DNA of 64,000 bases. Source: Ophiostoma sp. CBS 140.51 (taxonomy: Eukaryota; Ascomycota; Sordariomycetes; Ophiostomatales; Ophiostomataceae). This document shows positions 12,129 through 22,554 of the stretch, one piece after another (position 1 is the stretch's first letter; every line of letters starts with the position of its first letter). The notes beneath the pieces were generated by a model that was not told where the DNA came from, did not search any database, and was given only the letters and a program-made list of their open reading frames with translations. The stretch is taken from NCBI GenBank assembly GCA_029298735.1, contig JANSLP010000028.1, forward strand, positions 1-64,000, in the 5' to 3' direction. The position numbers were made by a program, and so were the translations under genes.

Positions 12129-13449
12129 AAAGAGAGAAGAAGTGAACAAAGAAGAGTTTTGGAAGGAAGTATGGCATTTTGATTTCTTTCCTATTGTTTC
12201 TGTCTCACACAATCCTCTCTCTTTCATTGGAACCAAGGGTACTTTTTGTCATCATCACCCTCACAAACCGTTCAAAGAAAACAAGAGACGGGGAGCTGTT
12301 TGGACGAGAGAGGTCACTGGAGGGACGGGAAGGGCTTTTGTTTTTTTGTAAAGGACAACGGAAGGGGGGCTAATGGGAGGGGCTCAAAAGAAAAAATCGT
12401 GTGGATTTTTTGGATTTTGTTTTTGTCTCCTCTTTTCTTTCATATTTTTGTTCGCGAGGCGGAAGGAGGGAAGAGACCACATCGTTGTCTTACCTTTGGC
12501 CTTTTTGCTTTGCCTCGCGCCTCTTGTCTTCTCATCTGTTTTTTGCTGGTTTCGCATTGCTTTTTTCTCTCTCAATCGCATCATCATCATCTCACATCAT
12601 GCCACGATTTCTCTCATGCGGCCCCCTTCGCAACCAACCCTTATTCCCACAAATGTTTTAAGGATTCTCTCCTTTATTGATGATGTGCTTTCCCTGAAAT
12701 CTCTTGACTCCCTCTTGCCCCTCCCCTCGTCTCCATTAGCATATTATTTACATTCTATCTTGTTCTTTTCTTAAGAGTTTATCGACAACCCCAGACCAAT
12801 ATAAAGCATTCAAACAAACAATCCGCTTGCGTTAATTCTTGTTTTGGCTTTGTACTTACTCTTTATTCTCTGCTTGGCCGTTCGAATGTTTGGATTGGTT
12901 TGTTTAAAGAAAATGGACTTTAGTTTCGTTGAAAGTTTTATACCACTAGATGAATAGGGGACAGTTTATAATATAAGTTACTGGGGTTTAGTTTGTAGCT
13001 TGAATTATTCATTTATATTTATACTCCACGTAATCGAAGCAGTGTGCAGCAAAGTTATGTGCATCTCAATAGAAAGGCTGAGTCGACGGCCCTAAGACGC
13101 TGGGCGTAATAAACAAGACCGACCATAGGCGATATGGACGCAGAACCAACGTAGCAATACAAACAAAGGGGGAAAAGAACGATCCTGCAAAAGAGCACAG
13201 TCCCACGTTCAGCCCACATTAATACACACAAATGTTACAAGAAAAGTGAAAAGAATAAAGTAAAATAGAGAGAGAGAGCACGCGCAGTAAAAAATAACGG
13301 CACCGTAGGAGAAGAGTGGTCTCCTCCTCGTTTCCCAATAATACAAAAACCGCCGGACCCAAAAAAGTGAACCCTATCTCCAGCCATTCCTCCCCGTATG
13401 TAGCACGCAGAGCACAGGAATACACGTCAAAAGCATATGCTTGGACAGT
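12129..13449. other. Convergent intergenic region between yakA and NOT2
   Basis: 1.3 kb containing the 3' UTR of yakA and of the converging NOT2 gene. It is T-rich on + (12160-12780), then AT-rich (12900-13260), with a short GA microsatellite near 13265. Frames here are short and compositionally unlike genes. Confidence 0.45.
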
Positions 13450-16118
13450 TTAGACGGCACCTCCTGTGGCCACCGGCGAGTTGTCGAGGTCGCCGTAATT
13501 AAGGGTAATCTCCCTCGTTGTGCGCTCTTTGCGCCAGGTGGTTGTATCCCAAACAATGTAGAATCCCCGTTCGTGGTTCATGCTAAGAACCTGCGGCATC
13601 ATGAGGTCGTCCTTGGTGAGCCAAACCTGCTGGCGCTTGTGCCACCGCCAATTGCGGTTGTTCCTGGGGGTGTTAGTACTTGTATAAATGGTAGGTTGTT
13701 AGGGCATCTCAACTTACAGCTCATTCGCAGCAAGTTGCTGCTTGACGTCATTTGGACACGAGTAAAAGATCCACATAAGCGTCTCCTCGTTGAAGCTCGA
13801 GATCTTGGACTCAATGGGCCCGACGTTGGTCACCTTGTAGCACTCGGGCAGGCGGAACTTGGGCACGGCCGGCCGCGGTGCAACGCCGTCAAACAGGCTG
13901 TATGTTTGTGTCGACAGAAGACTGTTGTTGTTCGTTAGTATAGAATTCATGGGTCAATGAAATATGAGGAGGGAATGCAACATACTCGTTAGAGTTCAGG
14001 TCGACACCAAGGGTGTTCAGATCCAGTCCCCAGCCCGAGATCATAGCGCTGTACTCGGGGTTGTTCAACAACGTCCGGAGGCCCTTCATGCCCCACCGGT
14101 CGATTGGTGCTGTACCAGCCAGGGGATCCTGGCTAGCGTTGGCCGCTGCCTCGCTCTCCTCTCGCAGATTGCCAGCAGCGTCACCGCCGCCGCCAATTGC
14201 ACCGATCGAGCTCCGCCCGTCAGCCTCTCCTATTGGCGACTGTGCGGCGCTTGCTGCAGCAGCAGCAGATGCTGCATCGCTCTCCTGCTGCTTTTGCCGT
14301 GCTGCGGCGGCCTCCTCCTCGACTGCTAGGCTTCTTGTCGTCTCCTGCGCCGGCCGTGTGCCGACGGGTGACCGCACTTCACCACCAGGGGCACCGCTGC
14401 TGCCGCCACTAGCGACCCGCGACCCAGAGTTTGCCGAGAGGGCGTTGAGCAGACCGTTGCCCATGCCGCGTGCGGCACTGGCACCACCAGCACCTGCTGT
14501 GCCACCAATGCCTGGCGGGGCGGGTGATGTTGCAGACGCCTGGGAGCCGTAGCCGAGGCTGGACATGAGGCTAGCCGTGCGGTCCTGGCCGATCTCGCCG
14601 GCGTTGGCCGACCGGTTCAGTGGTGGGAAATCGTCGATGGAGCCCGGCTGTGATGACTGCGCAGCTTGTTGTTGTTGCTGCTGCTGCTGGCCGATGCTCG
14701 CTTGACCGATGCTGGATTGCTGGCCAATGTTTGCCTGGCCAATGCTGGCGGTCTGGCTACCGAAGCGGAAAGAGCCCTGGTTAGACTGCTGTTGTTGCTG
14801 CTGCTGCTGCTGCTGTTGCAGTCGTGCTGCAGAAGCACCAAACATATCCTCCTGCTGACCGCCCTGCTGCTGAGGCGTGTTGGCGCCCCGTTGTATCGCC
14901 TGACTACTGCCAATGCTTCTTGAGCTGGCAGTGGACCATAACGAAGCTTGGCCGGCGTTTGCTAGTTGCGAGCCACTCGATAGCGAGGGGAACTCTCTAT
15001 AAGCGTGTTAGTGCGTGTAACAAGAAAATGTACAGGTTGGTAAACAGAGCGTAGAAAAAAGAGACATGTGGGATGACGGCGGGGCATCTCCTGCACTGGC
15101 AAGACTTGGAGTGACAACGAGTGGAAAGTACCCCTTGAGAGCTGCGGCGTAGGCCATGCTCTTCAGTGTAGACGAATTTGCGACTCGTCGTGCAGGCGAT
15201 CTGCAAGGTCTTTGCAATCGAACAGGCCCAGAAAAGGTCTCTGGGTCCAGAATGTACATTTTCGGAGCCGGGGGCGAAATAAAATGAGGCATTGGGGAGG
15301 GAGGATGTGTGAAAACAGGAAAGAAGTGCTATGCATATATGTGAAAATAAGGAGAAAGGTGAAGAACAGTGAAGCTCGAGTAGAGAAAGAAGTGTGACGA
15401 GTGTAGTGAAGTGGCGAGACTAGATGTAGGGAGTGAATGAAGTGGAGCAGTGGCGGCGGAACAGGAGAAAGTGAGAAGGAAGTGAACGCAGGGTGAACGG
15501 CAATAAATCAGAGCGACAACGCAGCATAAAACCATGCCAACAAAAGCACAAAAGCACAAAGCACAATACGTACGAAAGATCCAGAGGGGTGGCCGGTTGT
15601 GAGCCGCCCAAGCTCTGGGCAAAGCTAATGTTGCCGCCCATCTGCTGCTGCGGCCGGCCCTGGTTCTGCTGCAGACCGTTGCCGCCTGCTGCACCACCGC
15701 CGAGGCCTGCACCGCCGCCGCCGCCGCCGCCCGAGCCTGCGAGTGGTACGCCCGAGCCAAAGGCCCAGCCGGATGCGTTGTTGTTGTTGCTGCTGCTGTT
15801 GTTGCCACCGCCCATCTTGCCGTTAGGTAGTCGACTGGACACAGACCGTGCCTGCTGTGGCGGCTGCTGTTGCTGGGCATTAAAGCCGTTGGGTACACCA
15901 CGGAGTGAGTGAGGAACGCCCCCTGTGCGGAGATGTTAGTAAAGGTGAGTCTGAGAACACAGAACATAACATTGAAGATGACCGTCGCAGGGCAGAAGCT
16001 AGGACAGAAGCTGGACAGACACAGCTTAGCGAAGAGACATGGCAGCGAGAATTGGCGTCGAAACGAGAGGCGCAATAACAGACGAATATACTACACAGCG
16101 AGCAGATTGACCTGCCAT
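13450..16118 (-). CDS. not2: CCR4-NOT complex subunit NOT2 (CNOT2/Cdc36)
   Basis: Five exons proposed, complement(join(13450..13663,13718..13921,13986..14996,15574..15922,16112..16118)), 594 aa. Identification rests on LDLSEFPSLSSGSQLANAG (rebuilt across the 15573/14997 junction), DRWGMKGLRTLLNNPEYS, GWGLDLNTLGVDLNSN, and the C-terminal NOT-box with EETLMWIFYSCPNDVKQQLAA, NNRNWRWHKRQQVWLTKDD and ERGFYIVWDTTTWRKE. NOT2 binds NOT1 and NOT3/5 to form the NOT module of the cytoplasmic deadenylase. The middle of the protein is rich in Gln and Ser. The last three exons are firm. The first exon (only ATGGCAG) is a best guess giving MAGGGVPHSLRGVPNGF. The intron 14997..15573 is 577 nt, unusually long here, and holds a 94-codon open frame. 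Confidence 0.9.
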
Positions 16119-17345
16119 GCTGTGTCAATACTCCTGCCCCCCAATCTGGCCTATTCGTCCGATTCCTCCATGCGCCGATGGGCTGACAGCTTCGTGACGG
16201 CATGCGCGCATCGGAGCAACGCAGCCGCGCGTGGGCCGTCCATCCCATCCGAACAATGCCTTTGTGACATCATCCCTGCCTGCGCCGCTTGTCTCTCCAC
16301 CAAAAGCCATGCTGTCCTGCCAGCTTCAACTCCACGTTCTCCTTTCGTTTATCGGTCGCGATGGTTCGTGTTTTTCGTACCTGGTCGATTCATGCTGGGC
16401 AGTAGTTGTCGAAGAGAAGTTTCGTGTTGGTAGACTGTCGTTGAGTTCGTCGAGGCGATCGGTCAAGCTCGAGAGCTGTCGTTGATGGTCGGTTGTCGTC
16501 AAAGGCAAAGCTCGCGATGCAAGGGAGTGAGGAGTTGAACCTCTTCTCTCACTGGATAATGCTAAAGAGTAAGTGCTATTGGTGCGTTTGTGCAGTCGTC
16601 AATCTGAGTGCGCAATGGACGACGACGCGCTTAGAGGGTGGAAATGCGAAAGGTGAAGTGGTGCGGGAGAGATGTGGTATGCGGATGGAAGCTCGGTGGT
16701 CGTGTGTCGAGATACGAGGAGCAGTAGTTGGACTGTCGTGGGAATCTCTCAAAACGAAGCGACGAAAGAGAGAGGTTCGCAAAGCAGAAACCAACGAGCC
16801 TACCAGGCCAACAAAGGCCAATCATGGTCAGAACCCCACAAAACTATACCTTTTTGATGACTAGCGCAGACGCACTTCTCTTCTTGATAAATGCATATTT
16901 CTATAAGCAGCTGACAACCTCGACAGCCTTTGAGGGCGCCTTCCCTAAACTGGCCCGTGCGCCTGTCTCCTCCGCCTTGTTTGTGTATTTTTGCATTTAA
17001 TCTGAGCGCTGTTTTATTGTAAAAATCCACCGAAGCCGCCCACCTTTTCCCCTGCATCTCAGCCTCACAGCTGCAGTTTCAGACGACAGGTGACAGCTTC
17101 GGTGTGCGAGAGCGTTTTCGGCATGTTTTTTTTTTGTCACAAATTGGTTTTTTTTCTCACACATTTTGCAACTCATTCTTGAGTCATAAGTGTAAGGCAA
17201 TGTTTGTCTATTGTTTGTATATTGTCACGGCAATCTCATTATCCTTTTGACGGCCTCATCTCACAATATGCATTTAACGGGTTTTATTTGATATCTTTCA
17301 AAGCAACGACAACGACACGCTTTTCTCATCTATTTCCCTGTTGCT
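16119..17345. promoter_or_regulatory. NOT2 upstream region and 3' flank of the ZNG1-like gene
   Basis: Both neighbours are on the minus strand, so this 1.2 kb holds the NOT2 promoter/leader and the downstream region of the next gene. Open frames on both strands are short and overlap one another without family-like sequence. There is a T-run near 17127. Confidence 0.45.
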
Positions 17346-18898
17346 CTATTTCCCCAAGGCACCCAATACACTCTTGTCAAAGTCAAACTGGCCGAGCCTC
17401 CGTCCAATCAGAATCAGCTTGCTGGACTCGGGCGCGACAGTTGGCTCGCCTGTTGCCTCTTCGGCCGGATTTGACTCTGGTGCCTCAAAGATTTCAAACA
17501 GCTCTCGGACACCTTGTACAACCTTTACGGAGCCGTCCTTAAGCACAAGTCGACCCTTTGTGCGATGGATCTCGAAGCTGGTAGGGTCATTGCGGCCACC
17601 GAGCTTAGGACCGCCAGCAGTATCGGGCAGCTCACTTTCCCACAGCACAGACCGCAGCCACTCGTCTAGCTTGGTGACTTGGGCCGTGTCGAGCACGCCG
17701 AGGTCAATTGCTTGTGTTGATATAGACTGCCAAGTTAGTCTGTGTTACCAAACAATATATATAGAGAGAGGGGACCTACCGGATCCAAATGGCTGTGGTA
17801 GTTTTGGTTGACGGCGCGCTCGACGGCCTCGGCTGTCTCGTAGGCGTGCAGGTCTAGCAGAACACCCTCGAGCTGCGGCACTGCACTCTGTGATGTGACG
17901 TGAATGCGTGCCAAACCGTTGATTGACTGGATGCGCGCCTTGACCCGCTCGAGGTCTTCGGCATTGACCAGGTCCGACTTGTTGATGACAATGACGTCGG
18001 CATGCGAGATCTGGACGTGTGCCGTCGTCATCAACGGGCCGTGCTCGTCCTCGTGGTTGTGCTCTTCGGTCTGGTCGGTGCCCTCGGGCTCGTCGAGGTT
18101 GCGCAGAATATTCTTGGCGTCGACCAGCGTGACGATGCCGTCCAAGAACAGCGAGCTGCCAAGGCCGTCGTCCATCCAGAAGAGCGGTGCCAAGTTGCCT
18201 GGGTCGGCCAGGCCAGTCGTCTCGAGCAGGATGTAGTCGAACTTGCCCTTCTTGGCCATCAGCGACTCAATAGCATTGACACCAGTGTCTCTGTAGGTGT
18301 GTTAGTGATCATAACGCATGAGCGACGAAAAGAGGAATATCAGATATACTCACTTCACCGAACAGCAGATGCAGCCATTGCCGACATCCAGCCACTCCTC
18401 GACGGACTCGCCGTTTCTGTTTATTGTCAAGGACTTTTCAATGTCGAGAGCTGTCGAGTGTTAGAGTCATGCCTGTTGGTTATCAAAACTCAGCCCACAT
18501 TTTGTGAGAGAAATTCAAAACAAAGGTCAAAACTTACAGTCACCAAACTCTGGGCAACACATCAGTTAGCATTTGTTTTAAAATAGACTTAACCATAAAA
18601 TATTCCAGATTAAAATACTAGAACTCACCGTTCATAATCACAGCAATCTTCTTGCCGTGTTCTGCGGTCAAAATGTAGTTCAATAGTGTCGTCTTGCCGG
18701 CACCAAGATATCCTAAATTGGAGAGAAGTTAGATTAAGGTCACAAATCACAACGAGAGACATACTAGCTGCTGCGGTCACACTGCCACTCACCCGTAACA
18801 ATCGTCAACGGCACTTTGGGTCCGTTCTCTGCCTCATTGTCGTCTTCTTCAACAGCCGTGTCGACGAGGACAGGCGGCATGTCGTCGTCGGAGTCCAT
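17346..18898 (-). CDS. zng1: ZNG1-like zinc metallochaperone GTPase (CobW/COG0523, CBWD family)
   Basis: Six exons, complement(join(17346..17726,17780..18290,18354..18450,18538..18549,18629..18712,18793..18898)), 396 aa, close to the usual 395 of the family. Visible signatures are the P-loop GYLGAGKTT (residues 36-44), VIMNEFGDS (switch I region, spread over three exons), the metal-binding CxCC motif GCICCSVKD (Cys94, 96, 97), ETTGLADPGN (Walker B-like), and INKSDL for guanine specificity. A His/Glu-rich loop EEHNHEDEHG lies mid-protein, and the C-terminal CobW_C domain contains SFEIHRTKGRLVL and GVRELFEIFE. ZNG1 proteins hydrolyse GTP to load zinc into methionine aminopeptidase 1 (family knowledge). 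Exon 4 from the stop side is only 12 nt, yet it is required to keep NEFGDS. The N-terminus reads MPPVLV where animal proteins have CPELV. Confidence 0.93.
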
Positions 18899-19736
18899 TG
18901 TTGTTGCGTTTTGTCGTGTTTGTAATGGTGTATGAAGCTCTGTGAAATGGTATGAAGTTTAGTGAAGCTGTGTTGAGCATGTAGAAGATATATCGAACTC
19001 GTTTGTGAGAATCTCGAAAAATATAAATTGACAAGCTACGCCCTTTGTCGCCGCAATGACATCGTTTTGCAACAGTTGGTTGAAGGTCAGTTTAGCGCTC
19101 TTGCCTGCTGTCAGGCCCCGCCAACCTGCCGCAAATACACCAAATACAGCGCGCGTGCGGGTAGGCTCGGCAGGGCTCAGACAAGAGGCAAGCAAGCATC
19201 CTTCATACACTTACCTGATTAGTCATAGCAGCAAATAAGAGCTTCCTGAGCAACTCTCAAGCAACTTTCAGGCACCTCGAGCACTGACCAATCAGAGGCA
19301 ACAGCGCCCATGGAGCTACCAACCACAACCCCCGACCAGCCCCTGGACAACTGGCAAGGCGGGAAGGAGCAACAGCAAGAGGAGAAACAGAAACGAGAAG
19401 GAACGTCTCCAACGCAAGAAAAACATCGCCAGCGCTTGCAAATAAAGCTTCAAGAAGCCTCACTTTTGCATATTACGCCACGGCACACGACCACCCACGG
19501 TCCCGCACACGACTTCGCATACGAGCTCCGGCCCTCACCCGTGCATACCAGCATATTTACCTGACCCAGCGAAGCTGTTTTTTTCTTGCATCGTGAGAAA
19601 TTCACAGCCACCACGAAAGGGGAGGAAAAGTCGACGAGTAACAACTTGAACGAACAACCTATACGCCAAAGAGGGAGGCTGCATACTGAGCACCTCGTAG
19701 CCTCCAGACACACACAATCGCACACACACCACAGCT
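18899..19736. promoter_or_regulatory. Divergent promoter between the zng1-like and mob3-like genes
   Basis: 838 bp between two start codons pointing outward. No coding frame is supported. The segment just before the + strand gene carries CA-rich repeats (CACACACACC, about 19710-19732). Confidence 0.5.
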
Positions 19737-21855
19737 ATGGCGCTCCCGCCGAGCTCGCCCCGGCTGCCCAGCCCGCCACCGGCCGCCGAGATCCAGATCG
19801 GGCCCAAATCGCCGGCCGCCTCGGGCGCCACTTTGGCCCAACAACAGATTGAGCAGCAAATGGAACAGACTATTTTGGATGCCAACTCCAAGCGCCGCAT
19901 CCACCCAGGCACAAAGGCTGCCGACTTTGCCGTTGGGCCGCCGCTTGTCCCGCTTAACGAGGTGTGCATCACGAGCCGTTTTTATTACAAATTCTCATGA
20001 TAGTTGCTAATTCCACCTCCAGCTCGACTCGGCTTTCCAGCTCCAGGAACACCTCGCCGCCCTCCACTACCACCACACCGCCAATAACACCATCCCCATC
20101 TCCCGCGAGACCGCCCACATCCTCGCCCAGGCCCCTACCGGCACCGACCGCACCCTCTGGCTCTACGAACTCTGTCGCTTCCTTATCGCCCAGTGCAACA
20201 GCTTGATCGTCGGGTTTCTCTTTGACACGCCGCCCTGCAGCGCCGCCACCTGCCCCGAGATGCGCGCCTCCGAGTGGCAGTTCTTGTGCGCCGTCCACGA
20301 GCAGCCGCGCTCCTGCTGCGCCATCGACTATTGTTGCCACACCCTCGACTGGGCCGCCAACGTTGTCACAAACCCCAAGATTTTCCCCAGCCGCTTCGTC
20401 TTTGCCGACCCCCACGACAAGAACGCCGCTGTTAAGAACCTCATTAACGTATTCCGTCGTCTCCACCGCATCTTTGCGCATGCCTGGTTCCAGCACCGCG
20501 GCGTCTTCTGGTCCGTCGAGGCTCAGACGGGGCTCTACGTTTTTTTCAAGACTGTGTGCGATATGTACGACCTGCTCCCGGCAGAAAACTACAAGCTTCC
20601 TCCCGAGGCCGAGGGTCTCGACACCACACCCTCGGTGGCGTCGTCAGGCGTTACCATTGCGTCCTCTTCCGATCCCGCCTCCGCTGCAGCTGCGCCGGCC
20701 GAGAGCTCAGCACCAGGCCTCATCCCTATGTCTTCTATCGCAGACAAGAAGGGCCTTGCCTTCAACCCGTCATCCGGCAGCGCAGCTAGTGATCGGTCGG
20801 CGCACCGTTCAGGGCCTGGGCCGTCAGGCACTACCAGCACCGTCACGGGCCTTGCTGCGGATCTTTTGGGAGGCGACAGCGACCACCTTCACTCCATTGG
20901 CCGCACAAACACGCGGCGGCACATTCGCAGCAGCCCATCTACGGGCAGCGCTGTGACGACCGTTCTTGAGCAGGACGAGGACGCTGCACATGGCAGCGGT
21001 GCACCTGGTGGTCTGGGCGGCAGCAGTAGCAGTGGCCGGCCCATCTCTATCCTCCAGAATAATAACAACCTGGTGGCACAGGCACCGTCATTTCCGCGCT
21101 CGTCGTCACACACCGACTTGCCGCCACAGGTCACCGAGCACGAGCTGTCTGCGGACGAACTGGATGCTAAGGATATGGAGTCTGGCAGCGCGGAAACCTC
21201 GATTGCTTCGGTGCCCATCATTGTGGAGCACGACCAGCACGACTTTGCGTCTGCCACACCAAACGAGACAGAGGTGACCGAGACGCCAGCGACTGCGACT
21301 GCAACTGCAACTGCAGCCGAGACGTCCGTCACTGAGATCAGCGAAGTAGAGCCTGATGCAGAACCCTCCTCCGCAGAGCCGTCTGCAGGCGTGGCAGATG
21401 CCACACCGGCACAAGAAGAAGAGCCTGCGGAGCCGGTCACCATCATCGTGGCAGGCGAGCTGGCAGAAGCTACAGGCGGTGCAGCAACGGCCGCTCCCGC
21501 TGAGACAAAGGAGGAACCCTCCAAGGAGGAGGCTACCGAGGCGACGACCGAGGAAGCCGCTGCTCCTGCAGAGGAGGAGACCGCCAAGGACGCTGAGTCA
21601 GCCGAGAGCACCGCTACTGCCACTACTGAAGAGGAGCCCACGACAGAAGCCGAACCTGCCACTGAAGAGGAGGCACCCAAGGCAGCTGAAGAAGCACCGG
21701 AAACCACGACTGCTGACGACAACGATACTACCGAAGAGGCCGAGAAGAAGGAGGAAGATGCTCCCAAGGCCGAAGCGGAAGAATCCAAACCTGAAACCGA
21801 AACTGAGGCCGAGGCTGAAGCTGCTGTGGAACCTAAGGTAGTAGTAGAAGAGTAG
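19737..21855 (+). CDS. mob3: MOB3/phocein-family protein (STRIPAK subunit) with long acidic tail
   Basis: Two exons, join(19737..19961,20023..21855), 685 aa. The Mob domain covers roughly residues 75-260: LWLYELCRFLIAQCN, TCPEMRASEWQFLCAVHE, CCAIDYCCHTLDWAANV, IFPSRFVF, and HRIFAHAWFQHRGVF, whose two His are the family's zinc ligands. The arrangement 'AIDY...HTLD' and 'HAWFQH' is that of phocein/MOB4 (fungal MOB3), not of Mob1/Mob2 kinase activators. In Sordaria and Neurospora MOB3 belongs to STRIPAK and is needed for hyphal fusion and fruiting-body development (established knowledge). Residues from about 275 to the end are low complexity, first Ser/Gly, then Glu/Ala/Thr, rich in acidic repeats such as EEEAPKAAEEAPE. 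The N-terminal 40 residues are Pro/Ser-rich. Confidence 0.93.
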
Positions 21856-22554
21856 ATGTTGATAGTGGAGAAAGAAGCACACCGGGTAGGATATTAAAAT
21901 GGGCATAATAATGACGAGTATGGAAGGTGGTTAGAGTGCGTTTCTTTTACTTTTTTCTTTCTTTTATTCTCTTTATCATCCTGTTTGGCGGCCTGTCTAC
22001 TTTTCTTTTCTTTCTTCTTTCTTTCTTGTTTATTTTATCTTTCCATCCTGTATTATTTATTGTATTGTGTGCGATAGGAACTTTTTTCAGTGTAGAGCGA
22101 GAGCAGTTGAGCGGAATGTGTGTGTGGCTTGAGACAGAAATAAACATCCCAGCTATTGATGATTCCCAGAAGACAAAAGTACGTGATAAAATCTTCTGTC
22201 CTGCCTACGGTTCAATGTTGCAAACAATACAAGCCAATTTTCAATTTTACGGCATCGGACTTTGAATAAACTGATGTAAAGGGGACTGGATGTCAATGTT
22301 GGTATTGAGTAAATATCTTCAAAGTTTATATATATACAAGGCCGTTAAATGCGCTTCATAATGTTGAAAGATGATAAAAAGAGAAAAATGTGACGCAAAA
22401 GAGACTTGGTTAGAGGAGGAAAAGGAAGAAGGAAATAGAAGGAAAGAAAAAAGTCAGAAAAAAAGAGGCAACGAAAAGTTGATATAGAAGAAGAAGAAAA
22501 TGCAAAATAGATGGTCACCTTTTAAAGGCCCCATCACCGCCCAAAAATCACCAT
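21856..22554. other. Convergent intergenic region between mob3-like and Zn2Cys6 genes
   Basis: 699 bp, AT-rich, with T-rich and then A-rich blocks. It should carry the polyadenylation regions of both converging genes (for example AATAAA near 22265). No coding frame. Confidence 0.5.

Noticed and set aside
15008..15292. 94-codon frame as a separate gene
   Set aside because: It lies inside the NOT2 intron on the same strand with no start or stop context of its own; kept only as a finding about that intron.
20889..21788. 299-codon minus-strand frame, Ser/Ala/Val-rich
   Set aside because: Antisense shadow of the Glu/Ala/Thr-rich tail of mob3; composition is fully explained by the sense codons.
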